This document shows, in pieces, positions 1-10,633 of a DNA stretch of 64,000 bases. Source of the stretch: Buxus sempervirens. Its lineage: Eukaryota; Streptophyta; Magnoliopsida; Buxales; Buxaceae. The notes under the pieces were generated by a model. The model was not told the DNA's origin and did not search any database. It was given only the letters and a program-made list of their open reading frames with translations. Positions within the stretch are counted from its first letter, which is position 1, and each line of letters begins with the position of its first letter. Where the stretch lies: positions 58,697,915-58,761,914 of the forward strand of contig OX387183.1 in assembly GCA_947561395.2 (NCBI GenBank), given 5' to 3'. The position numbers and the translations under genes are program-made.

Positions 1-1320
1 AAGATTAGCGGGCTGGAAAGCTAAAATGTTGAATCAAGCTAGTCAAGTTACGCTTATCAATTCTGTGTTGCTGAGTACTAGTCAATATATCATGAGTGTA
101 GTCAGTGGCGGAACCAGGACTCCAAATCTGATGGATCAAAAAAAAAATTTCAATTAACACTTATACATGAAATATAGAAATTTCATAGAGATAGAGGGGA
201 CCAGAAATTTGGGGGGGGGGGACATAGCCTGGTTCCGCCACTGAGTGCGGTCAAGTTTCCTTGCAAGATAATTGATGAAATCGAAAAGGAGGCACAAAAA
301 TTCTTCTGGCACAAGCAGGGAAAAGAGAGAACCTTCCACACAATCTGCTGGGAGAAGCTCTGTCTTCCATTGAGATGTGGAGGGCTCAACATCAAGAACA
401 GTAGGAAATTTAGTAGTGCTCTTCTGTCGAAAGCTGCTTGGAGTCTGGCTATTGGCGAGGAAAAAATCTAGACGGACATTTTTAACTCTAAATACTGTGC
501 TAACAAAGATTTTTTTTCAAGTGAAATCAAGGAGGAAAGACTCATGGCTTTGGAGGCAGATATGCAGGGCTAGAGAAACAATTAACAAAGGCAAAAGATG
601 ACTAATTGCAAATGGCTCCTCAATAAGCAAATGGACACAGATAACGTGAGTGATGACACAAGGCTGGATGAACTTATTGACCAGAACTCAAGAACCTGGA
701 AAGTCAATAAATTGAGGGAGCTGTGGTCGGAGCAACTTGCCAACAGGATAAGTATGATTCCCATAAGTAAGTTCGCCGTTAAAGATAAGCTAATACGGTC
801 GGGTACCTCTTCACGTATGCATTCTGTCTCCTCCACTTATAGAATGAGCTGTAACCTTTCTCCCTCGAGTTCAAATGATGTTGAGAAGAATTGGTTAAGA
901 ATTTGGCACCTTCCGTGTGCCCAAAAAATCTGGTTCTTGCTGTGGAAAGTTATCCAGGAAGGAAACACGACCAACGACTTGCTTCATAGCAAAGTGGGTG
1001 TCCCTCAAGAACTGTGCACCCTTTGTGGTAAAGAGCAGGAGGCACATATACACCTCTTCTTCAAATGCAATCTGCTGAGGGCCCTGTGTTTTGGTCTTCT
1101 AGGTGGAAGGCTTCCTGAAAATTCTCAGTTCCAGAGCACTAAGGAATTGGTGTTCGCATTTGTGTTTAATCTCTGCCAGGTGGGGAATCATGGGGACTGG
1201 TTCTGTGTTGCTGTGTGGGCGAATTTATGTTGGATCATCTGGATGTCCAGAAACCGTGCTATTTTTGAAAATGTTATTCCTCGCATACCTCTAATTTCAT
1301 CTCAATTTTCTACCTTTTAG
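1..1320 (+). pseudogene. LINE reverse transcriptase C-terminus and zf-RVT remnant
   Basis: Reading through a 141-bp MITE at 103-243, the translation gives features of the LINE RT thumb region: a segment with GWKAKMLNQASQVTLINSVL, then CGGLNIKNSRKFSSALLSKA at about 373-432. An in-frame TAG follows soon after (about 469). Around 900-1090 is a zf-RVT-like block with WHLPCAQKIWFLLWK, then CTLCGKE and a later H..F..C. Several frameshifts separate these blocks, so no product is expected. The family is clear. The exact LINE clade is not. Confidence 0.8.
103..243. mobile_element. hAT-type MITE inserted in the LINE
   Basis: Perfect 16-bp terminal inverted repeats, CAGTGGCGGAACCAGG and its complement, bound a 141-bp AT-rich body. 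The flanks 95-102 (agtgtagt) and 244-251 (agtgcggt) match at 6 of 8 positions, an aged 8-bp target duplication as expected for hAT. The end resembles Tip100-group hAT termini. Its body matches the copy at 11328-11680 in inverted orientation. It interrupts the LINE reverse transcriptase reading frame. Confidence 0.85.
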
Positions 1321-1410
1321 AGAGACTCTGAGAGACTTAACCAAGGCAGCAGCACTTTCAAGGGGGGAAGGAATGAAGTCTTCATTGCATGGAGAAGACC
1401 GTCATAGGGA

Positions 1411-1896
1411 TGGGTAAAGATCAATGTCGACGGAGCGGCTAGAGGTTGTCCGGGCAATGCAATAATTGGAGCGGTGGTCCGTGACTCTGATGGCATTGTC
1501 ATTGGAGCACTTGCGGAGAGGATTGGCATCTCTGATTCTATAGTGGCTGAGGCAACAGCACTCCTGGAGGGCATCAAGCTTGTTCTAGCTCTTAACTGCA
1601 ACAAGCTACAGATTGAAAGCGACTCGAACACTATAGTTGGAGCTTTTCTGGAGAAGTCCACGACGCCTTAGAGAGTTCATCACCTACTGGAAGAGGCCTG
1701 GTTTTTAAGTGGTCTGTTCAATGTGTGCCACATGACTAAAATTTACAAAGAGGCCAATTCTGTTGCGGATGGATTGGCAAACTTCGCATTGGACAATTAT
1801 TCCTGTTTTTGGCATAATCATCTCCCACAGTGCTTAGGAGAGCTGGTGAATGAAGACTTTTTGGGCTTAGCCCGGTCCCGTTATGTTCCTGGATGA
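1411..1896 (+). pseudogene. LINE RNase H domain remnant (RVT_3 type)
   Basis: A 162-codon frame begins with VKINVDGAARG (first catalytic Asp), runs through AEATALLEGI (Glu) and IESDSNTIV (Asp), and ends with a KEANSVADGLANFAL motif near 1750-1790. This is the RNase H fold typical of the C-terminus of plant LINE ORF2. It contains an in-frame TAG at 1669-1671 and ends at 1896, followed by the 3' untranslated tail and the (AT)n run. It is a degenerate copy lying downstream of the zf-RVT remnant. Confidence 0.85.
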
Positions 1897-1960
1897 TTTG
1901 TTCCTTTCGTATTTGTAATGTTGAGTTGCTTTATATCAAAATATATATATATATATATAT

Positions 1961-4900
1961 ATCAAACATAATTGATTGAGATTAAGGACATATATGGAGG
2001 GGATAAAAAACCTTTTAAATGTACATAATTTGATTGAAATAATATAATTATCGAGATTATAGGACAAGATTTATTTATACTATATATAATGGGAATAGGC
2101 TCCTTGGAAAGCGTGCCAAACAAAATTTGCAACTTTCCAAAATAGCCCTTACAAATCTATTGAGAAGATTTATTAATGTAAGGGTAAAATGGTCAAAACT
2201 TACAATCAGTTTTAAAAACTATCATCTCCTCTCTCAAGTTCTCCCTCCTTCCCTCCCTTCCTTGTTACATGTGCAGTACTACACGTGCAGCCTGCTAATA
2301 TTGCTAATCATAATTCACTTGGATAAAACATTTTCTCGCTATATGGCCCCATGTATTTGATACCATAACATTTCCTATAACATTTTCATATAACAAAACT
2401 TGTGGTTGGCAATTTAAAAAAAGGGAAAACATACAATTTCTTAAGTTCCAAAATCGACCAATTTATTCATTTTGCAGATGGCAATGTTCAAGATCAAAGA
2501 AAATCGCACATATGTAGAAATTAAGCATATTACTGGGACTGTCAATGGGTTGGATACGTATCCAATTTTCGATTTAATTGGATTTTTTTCCTACTAAATG
2601 TCGTCAAGTTGGATTCAGATCTGAATAATAGATCTGCTTACAATCGAATTGGTATTAACCCATGTTCGACCAACCTAATGCAATTGAGATGTACATATTA
2701 GTGTTGGTAATTTTAAAAATCATAATTAAATCAACATGCTATTTAGTAGCTAGATTTATGGCGAAAATAAAACCCCATTTAATCCTATTTCAGATTTATT
2801 ATTGGATTCAAACAATAATCAGATTTAAACACTGATTTCATGAATTAATACATTTGGATTCGATCGGATTCAATATAATTATATATAGCTTGTTACGAAG
2901 AATTCATCAAATATTTAATCTGATTCGGTTATCCTTAATCGGATTCGAATTTGGATCATTATCGACCTAACCTGTTTACAGCCCCTATTAGTTGTGTGCT
3001 GTCTATATCAAGCAATGAAACAAACGCATGGATTAGTGTAGTTAAAGTTTGGAATGACAACAAGGCGAGTTCAATGTGGGTTAACAGTAACGTCCCAACC
3101 GCAGTTAAACCAATTTACAGCCCAATAGACCTCAGCCTAAATAACGCTATTCTGCTTGAACCAAAAACAAAGTTTTATGACCTCGACGATCACAACTTGA
3201 ATCGATTTAAGTTTAATTTGTTCCAATTTAACAGAAGTAGTCCCAAGATCCACATCCCACGATAAAGACTCCTTGAGAGGATATAAAAGTCCATTTATTT
3301 TCCAACGGTTACAAACTCACAATCAATTCGATTGATGGCCGTTTCGTAATTGGTTAGATAAGTCCAATATGGGCTTTGATATGCTTTGTCATAATCGGGT
3401 TTTTGAATCTTACGGGCCAAAATGGCCGTGTGATCTGGTTGAGCCTTGAACGAATTCAACCCAAATGGCCTAAAAACCTCTAAAACCTAAGAATACTAAC
3501 AAGCCCGAGCGCGAAAATACACGCCTCCAACTCTCCATGGTCAACTTCCTGAACCTCAAGCTCCGATGGTACTCTCTTCTCCGACCAAACTTTAAAACGT
3601 GTTTTATTCTTACTTTTCCTCTGATCACCTCCAAAGTCATTGAAAACCTAATCCTTTGGAGTTCTACACGTTTTAGCGAAGTAAAATAGGACTATACGTT
3701 AACATTCATTTCCCCAACAATGATCCAATTAATACCAAGACTTTGCAGTTAATTCAAACTTTGAATCATCGCACGGGTTAATTGCTGCTCCGCGTACGCT
3801 CCACAAACTTCAATCTCTCTGATCTCCTTTTACGTAAGCCTTCCGTGATGATTTTGTACGGGACATTCTCATTAATTAACTTGTACCTATTCACAGTCGT
3901 ATTGCCTTCCGTGATAACAATTTCGTTTTGTTTTTTTTGCCAGCTGGATTGAACTAGTTGCCCACGTAAGCAGTGACAATTAAGAATGTGGCTCAGATGG
4001 GATTATTCAAACTTCACGCGGGGAAATATATGTCTAACAAAACGAAATTGTTTCCCGACTTGAGAACCCGATGTGTTTCTTGGTAGCCATCTTCTAGCAA
4101 TCTGCAGGCCCAAGTTTGCTTGACCATTCCAACCATTCTCTGATTTTTCTTCTATTTCCGTGATGCTCTGCCCAATTGAACGAGATATTTTGGTAGTCAA
4201 GGCCTAAATGTTTATGTTTTTTTATTCCTAGTAAGCATAGCATTTTTTTTCTTATTTAATCCATTATTTTGTTTCATTTCCAAAAATATAATAAGAAAAT
4301 CATATAACACATTACCACTAAGGTAGCATGCATATTGATTTAAGTTTTTATCCAATAAAGTTCATGGGGTCATTCATGTACATGCCGTTACGACATCGAC
4401 AAGGATCTTTATATTACTTTAACCGGGGGCTACTTTGAACTATATGCGGATAAATTTCACAAGTGATTATCAATCACCCTCCGGTTGGAAGCCAGAAGTT
4501 ACAATGAAATGGTAAGCGGTTACCAAACACAAAACGACCAAGCCAACTCCCAGACGTTAGCTCATCCCTATCTACCTAGATAACGAATTATTCTGGCCTT
4601 TTCATCAAGTCAACTTCTTTCTATTATTCATTTAACATATACCCATCTCCCCTAACATCATTCAATCCAAGAAAAGGAAAAACGTTGCTCTTCCCAGTTC
4701 CCACTAGTACTTGGTCCAAAACCCTTTATAAATCCTGTTGGCGATTCATAAGACTTTAATTCCATTACGCAATTCACTGGGCAGATCCTGTCATATCTGA
4801 CGTCCGTCCATTTAGAAAGAGAGGTTTTAGAACGATTCCATCGGAATTTTCAGATGCAATTTTGGTCTTTTATGCTTCTGCCATTGAAAGTTTGACAAAC

Positions 4901-5533
4901 TTGTATGAAGTAGTTGTAGAAAAATAACTTAGACGCATGCAGTAAAATTTAATGAGAAGTTCAACGGTAAATGCTTCACTAACAAGTTATTCAAAGCTCA
5001 TATTTTCTAGAACAGCTTATAAGTTAGCTTGCATATATGTATATATAGCTGCATATTATGCCTTTTCTTTGTTTTTTTTTTTTTTTTAAATTAACAATTT
5101 GAGCTGTGGACACTGCAATGACAGAAAGCTTTTGTAATTTATCAAAGTATAAGATCACGAACGAGACTTGGACAAAAAGGACTTTCTGGGTTAGTCAAAA
5201 ATACCAAATGTGAGGGGCCTGCAATTGCTTCAGCAACTGGATTTCCATGATGACTTTTTTTGTTTATAGTAAGCTGATGAACAACTGATGCTATGAGATA
5301 ACGAAGGTTCTACTAGTTTATTGAATGTAAGTTTCCATGATTTCGATGGACTTACGCCGGCCTTTTGAGCTTTAACTACGCCGTCACGCAAACGAGGGAA
5401 GCCTTAATTAATTAAGGTTCGGCCTCCATTATAAATACTCATCTTGTTCTGCAGAATTTTCAGCAACACGGATTGAAAGATTTTGTGAATAGTTATCTAA
5501 GCACGTTCTTGGAAGAAGCCCCGAAGCCTCTAA
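1961..5533. other. L1 upstream block, duplicated at 42530-46310
   Basis: No convincing gene is seen in this 3.6 kb AT-rich stretch. It is the left part of the large duplication: near-identical sequence recurs before L3 from 42530. Its right part, from about 3838, is also shared with the upstream regions of L2 (from 10634) and L4 (from 55574). It contains a dispersed repeat at about 2085-2290. Short open frames here are not conserved between copies and are read as chance. Confidence 0.75.
2085..2290 (+). repeat. Dispersed repeat, copy 1
   Basis: A stretch of about 200 bp that begins near TATAATGGGAATAGGC, includes a long pyrimidine run, and ends near TGCAGTACTACACGTGCAG. It recurs at about 42652-42860 (same strand, as part of the block duplication) and, diverged, in reverse complement at about 62690-62885. 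The third copy lies outside the duplicated block, so this is an independent repeat family. No terminal repeats or target duplication were found, so its class is unknown. Confidence 0.6.
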
Positions 5534-5540
5534 TATAAAG
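5534..5540 (+). promoter_or_regulatory. TATA box of laccase L1
   Basis: TATAAAG lies 59 bp upstream of the L1 start codon in a segment conserved before all four laccase copies. The position fits a short 5' UTR. Transcription start is not visible directly. Confidence 0.6.
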
Positions 5541-5598
5541 GAGAGCAGCTCCTCTTTCCTTTTGTTCATCAGCCCTTCTTCGCCTTCTTTCTTAGGAA

Positions 5599-8500
5599 AT
5601 GGCACGTACCTTCGTCTTGTTAACCTGTGCTTTGGCTCTTCTAGCTTCTGTGGCTTCTGCTGAAATCATCGAGCACTCCTTCCATGTAATCTAGCAACCT
5701 TTTGTCTTTTTCTTCCCGTAGATGTTTCTTAACTTCTGATTATTGTCTTGGTGATAACAACTTTATTGGATTCAGATATTGCATTTTGTAGCTATCTGTT
5801 CTGATTCTCGTAGACCTGCAGATAATAAGAAGTTTTTTTTGTTCGGATTCTGGCCTTGGTCAACATCAACCATATTGCTCATAATAGGAAGATATCAAGG
5901 GCAATAAGGTCTTTTCAATTGATAGTATCTAAGTTATTTCAAGAAACTAACACCCCACCCTCTTTTTGGCAAAATCAGTCATTTTATTATGAAATACAGT
6001 TACCCATTTTGTGAGCTGTTTGAGATATTATATTTGGGACCTCTATATGCATAGTTACACCTTCGTGCAAAGTCGGGGAGAATATTGAGATATTGTATTT
6101 GGGTCATTTATATAAATAGTTACAACTTCACTTATCAGCTTAAACTTTTAGGTGAAACAGTCGTTTAACATAGGCTTCTGTTTTCTGTTTCTAATAAAGA
6201 AAATTCCCTTTGGAATGTGCGCTTCTCAGTCTATGATTTTCTGGACCGTCCTCTTTTTCGGAAGAATTTACGTCGTTGTCAATAACTGCACTCACCTTTT
6301 CTACAGAAAATAAATGTGGGTGTATGTGTATATATTGGTGAATGCATGTGTATGTGAAATGTTTTTCAGAGGTCGAGCTCAATTCATAAACCATTGTGCT
6401 TTATTTTCTATGATTGAATGTTTCAGGTGGGGAACCTCACTCTTCGACGACTGTGTCGGGAGCAAGTTATAACTGCGGTGAACGGTAGCCTGCCTGGTCC
6501 AATCATACGCGCTCGTGAGGGCGACACGCTCATCATTCATGTCACCAATAACTCACCATACAACATGACCATCCACTGGTAAATGAGTGACAGAAACACG
6601 TTTAACTTAATGATCTGTTTGGAGATACTGTATCATCAAATGATTTAAAACTTCATTACACTATTGACTTATTCGACAAGGATTATTAATTTTCTTCCGA
6701 TAAGATCCCCAATAAGATATTTTTTCCCACTTTCCCTTCTGTTTTTCGAATTATATAGGACCGGTTCTTCATTTATTTTCAAAACAAAAAACATTTTTTA
6801 TTTTATTTTACTTGGTCATAAGTTCATAACAAGAGAAAATCACAAAGATAATATATATATTATTTTCTAATACTTCTGGTGGAAGGAAATATTAGAATAC
6901 ATTGAAAAGGTTATCTTTTGGTAGTTAGAATTTATTATTATTATTTTAGTAGTAATCTGTTGTTGTTACTTGTTGCCACTAATTTATATTGTGGCGGCCA
7001 TGTCGTGACGCAGGCACGGAGTGTTTCAGCTATTGAGCGCGTGGGCTGATGGACCACAATTTGTGACCCAGTGTCCCATACTTCCCGGAAACAGCTACAC
7101 TTACAAATTTACCCTTGATAGGCAAGAAGGAACGCTCTGGTGGCATGCTCACGTATCATGGCTCCGTGCTACTGTTCACGGGGCACTCGTCATTCGACCC
7201 AGGTCCGGACGATCATACCCGTTTCCGAAACCCTACAGGGAGATCCCCATCCTCCTCGGTCAGCACTCAAACCTTTATCAATATTTTTGTGCAAAAATGT
7301 TGATAATGTTTTATAATACCAATTAATATTAATGCAGGGGAGTGGTGGAATGGGAATGTCGTCGACGTTGTGAACGCCGCTCTCGCCAGCGGCACCGGAC
7401 CTGCTATTTCTGACGCTTACACCATCAACGGAAAACCAGGCGATCTCTACCCCTGTCCTCAAAATCGTAAGTACATTAGTAATCAAATCTGATGACTGTC
7501 ATCAACGCCGGTCTCTCATTTGACGTCGTGGCTCATTAATTAATTTTGCTTCTACCTGCTGACTGTCATCAGAGACATATACGCTGAAAGTGGTGAGAGG
7601 TAAGACCTATCTCCTCCGTATCATCAACGCTGCACTCAATAACCAGCTCTTTTTCAAGATCGCGAACCACCAGCTGACGGTGGTCGCCGTCGACGCCGCT
7701 TACACGGAGCCCTATCACACCGATGTTATTGTGCTTGCTCCCGGACAGACTGCCGACGTTCTTCTCATCGCCAACCAGCCCCCTGCGTACTACTACATGG
7801 CAGCAACAGCCTACGCAAGCGCTCCGCAGCTCGGCTTCAATCCAACGACTACAACCGCCATCCTCCAGTACGAAGACGCCGTCCCAACTACACCTTTAAT
7901 GCCGGTCCTACCAAATTCAACCGACACGCCTACCGCCCACACGTTTTACACCAATCTCACGAGTCTCACGACCGGGCCCCACTGGAGGCCCGTGCCACGG
8001 GACGTGGACGAGCATATGTTCGTGACCGAGGGCTTGGGTCTCCTCCCCTGTGGGCCGAACCCTTTGTGTAACAGGACGCGATTCGCGGCCAGCATGAATA
8101 ACGTGTCGTTCCAGCCGCCCTCCACGCTGTCCATGTTGGAAGCCTTCTTCAACGGAGTAAGTGGGATCTACACCGAGGACTTTCCCGACCGACCGCCGGT
8201 GGTGTTCGACTACACCGGTTCAAATCTGAGCTCGTCGCTGGAGATAGCCGAGGTGGGGACGCGTGTCAAGAAGCTACGCTACAACACAACGGTGGAGATG
8301 GTGCTGCAGAACACGGCTTTGATTGCGGTGGAGAACCACCCCATACACCTGCACGGATTCAACTTCTACGTGTTGGCTCAAGGATTTGGGAACTACAACC
8401 CCAAGAGGGACCGGAAAAATTTCAATTTAGTTAATCCACAGGAGCGCAACACCATTGGCGTACCGGTCGGAGGATGGGCCGTCATCAGATTCCGGGCCGA

Positions 8501-8871
8501 TAATCCAGGTAAAATAGTCTCTACCCAAACCCAATTTCACTTTCTATTTTCCAGAAAGGGCCCCGGTTATTATTCCATTCAAAAATGCATCACAGTCGAC
8601 TGTTTTAGTTGAAACAGCCAAACAGGGTTGGCGGGGCTTTGAGTTGTGTATTTTTGAGAAACTTCCTGTTATTCCGACATTTTAACGAAATATCTGACAT
8701 GTGCATTATTATGTTTCAAATCTAAACCGTACAGGTGTTTGGTTCATGCACTGCCACCTGGACGTCCACCTGCCGTGGGGCCTGGCCACAGCTTTCGTCG
8801 TGGAGAACGGGCCAACTCCTTCGTCCACGCTTCCTCCACCGCCGGAGGACCTTCCTAAATGTCGGAAATAA
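5599..8871 (+). CDS. Laccase L1 (secreted multicopper oxidase), 6 exons
   Basis: Exons 5599-5685, 6427-6578, 7014-7258, 7338-7466, 7573-8508 and 8735-8871 have GT-AG junctions and join to 1686 nt, giving 561 residues. The six-exon layout and length are usual for plant laccases. Residues 1-21 form a signal peptide ending ASVASA, so the product should be secreted to the cell wall and oxidise phenols with reduction of oxygen to water. Copper ligands are present in all four signatures: H79-W-H81, H124-A-H126, H460-P-I-H463-L-H465 and H522-C523-H524 with H528. Many N-X-S/T sites fit glycosylation. It differs from L3 at only a few residues of exon 5 (for example Val against Ala before NHPIHLHG). 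By its wording I would guess the LAC14/15-like group, but that is not tested. Confidence 0.95.
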
Positions 8872-9506
8872 TGAACGAGGGAAACCTCTCCCCTAAAGAA
8901 GCACTTCCCTGTTATGCTATACACCATGCTGGTCTCATTTCTTTCAATTATTTTTTCTTTAGTTTATTTTTTTCATCGCAAGATCATTGTAACAGGGAAT
9001 CAGTCACATAAATAATTGTGTAGCAATTCTTGGGATGAAGTGATTTTTAATTCTATTAGTAATGTTGTGATAAGAACTTTTTTCTCTCTTAATATGAAAC
9101 AAGAGTGCTGTTGAGAATGTCGTGCATTAGAAAGGATAATCACCTTCATCCAAAGAGTGACATATAGCAATTCTTTGGATGAAGTGATTTTGAATTCTAT
9201 TAGTTATGTTGTGATAAGAACTTTTTAATTCTTTGGATGAACTTTTTTCTTTTTGGGTGTTGTCGTATTAGGATGATAATCGCCAAAAACAAATTTGGGA
9301 TGCTCCAAAGTCAAGTTAATTAACCTAATGGGCCGGTGTCTTTATAATGCCGTATCTGATGATGAAGTTTAACCTACCCAATGTCTAATCAGATGCAACT
9401 CAAAAGAGTGACATATAGACAATACCCTTTGTGAATACTACATTTCTTGGTGGACTCAACGTCCAATCTCGGAGTTGAAATCATCCGTTATGTTTCCCTG
9501 AATTGT

Positions 9507-9656
9507 TCCCTGACGTGGTCATGAGATGATGCCATGTGGAGCATCTCGCGGTCACTGTTTTCTCATATGTTATAAATGTATCAAGTGGGTCCCACATGAA
9601 AAAATAGTGGCCATGAGATGCTCCACGCGGCAGCATCTCACGGCCACATCAGGGAG
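9507..9656. mobile_element. Palindromic MITE, L1 copy
   Basis: About 150 bp with two arms of roughly 62 bp that are inverted copies of each other, starting TCCCTGACGTGG and ending as the near complement. The whole element would fold into one hairpin. A copy lies at 50381-50529 after L3. The flank after L4 lacks it, together with some neighbouring sequence. I could not find a clean target duplication, so the superfamily is open. Confidence 0.65.
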
Positions 9657-9918
9657 CACTTCAAGCAAACATGACAAAAGATTTCGTTCCCTAATCTGGT
9701 ATCTGGCACGCGCATATTTGCTTTCCAATTTCCAAAGACCCATTCGATTCCATAAAAGAGACATATATATATATTGACATCCTCTACAAAATTGGGTCTT
9801 GCTCTTTGAGCAAGATGCTCACATGTAAAACATTTAATGTTTAAAAAAAATTTGATATTGACAATGTAAATAATGTATTTTTTTGGAAAATTTCTAGCCA
9901 TCCTATGATTAATGAGAC

Positions 9919-10633
9919 TAGGGATGCTTAATGAGCCAGCCCGACACTGGCACGACTTGCCGGCACAACTAGGGTTGGGCCATGCCATGCTTGGCGAGCC
10001 GGCAGGCCGCCCATAGGTCTGGAATAGTTCTTTGCAAATAATAATAATAATAATAATAGAGAAAATGGAAAAAAAAAGTTCTTTCTTCATTCCTGCCTCT
10101 TGAATCGTACCGAGACATGGAGTTGCAAAAGTTTTATTTGTGTCAAGTACTACTTGACTATCTATCCAAGCAATAATCAATACAACTAAAACCTGACAAC
10201 CCCTATGTAGACGTGAAGAGGTAGAAATGAATAACGAAAAAAAAAATTCATTAGCAAAATCATTTTCTTCATTTTCTTCTTAAGAAAATGAAGAAAGTAA
10301 AATATAAAAAAAAAATTCATAACTTTCTTAGGGACACCCCCATGTGAGTACTTTGCTGAGCCTGCCAGCCATTGGTTAAATCTCTAAATAGGACCCTAAG
10401 AAAGTAAGAAGATAAGATAAGATATGAAAAGATATGTGGTTTGGAGTGGGAATGATTAGATCTATTTATAAAAAACCAAAAGTAGCTTTTTACCACATCT
10501 ACCCTTAAATATGACTGTTATTGGCTGTTGGAAGGGTAGAAATAGTTATTTACAATCAATTACAAGTATACTCCCCTGTGTTATAACTGTTAAGAGGCAA
10601 AATTGTAAAAAGAAGAGGAAAAAACCACTTTTT
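9919..10633. mobile_element. Right-truncated hAT element, L1 side
   Basis: It begins TAGGGATGCTTAA after AATGAGAC, matching the left end of the intact hAT copy at 61588-62443, and follows that copy to a CACTTTTT motif. It then stops and L2 upstream sequence starts. The right terminal repeat is missing. The truncation is the tandem duplication junction, and it is shared with the L3-L4 interval. Confidence 0.7.

Larger units (their letters stand above)
1..1965 (+). mobile_element. 3' end of a LINE (non-LTR retrotransposon)
   Basis: The stretch reads as the C-terminal part of a plant LINE ORF2 on the + strand: end of the reverse transcriptase, a zf-RVT-like Cys/His segment, then an RNase H domain, closing in an (AT)n tract at about 1940-1962. 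The 5' part lies outside the window. Frames are broken by stops and shifts, so this is a dead copy. It ends exactly where homology between the L1 and L3 upstream blocks begins (1961 and 42530). Either the LINE inserted at that edge or the edge is a duplication breakpoint. Confidence 0.85.
8872..10633. other. L1 3' flank up to the tandem-duplication junction
   Basis: No gene seen. The stretch has closely similar counterparts after L3 (49746-51412) and, in part, after L4 (60865-61587). It holds a hairpin MITE at 9507-9656 and, from 9919, the left 715 bp of an hAT element. That element stops abruptly at about 10633 where L2 upstream sequence begins. Confidence 0.75.

Noticed and set aside
7946-8152. 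Minus-strand frames conserved within exon 5 of all intact laccases
   Set aside because: They are antisense shadows of a strongly conserved coding exon. Conservation follows from the laccase sequence.
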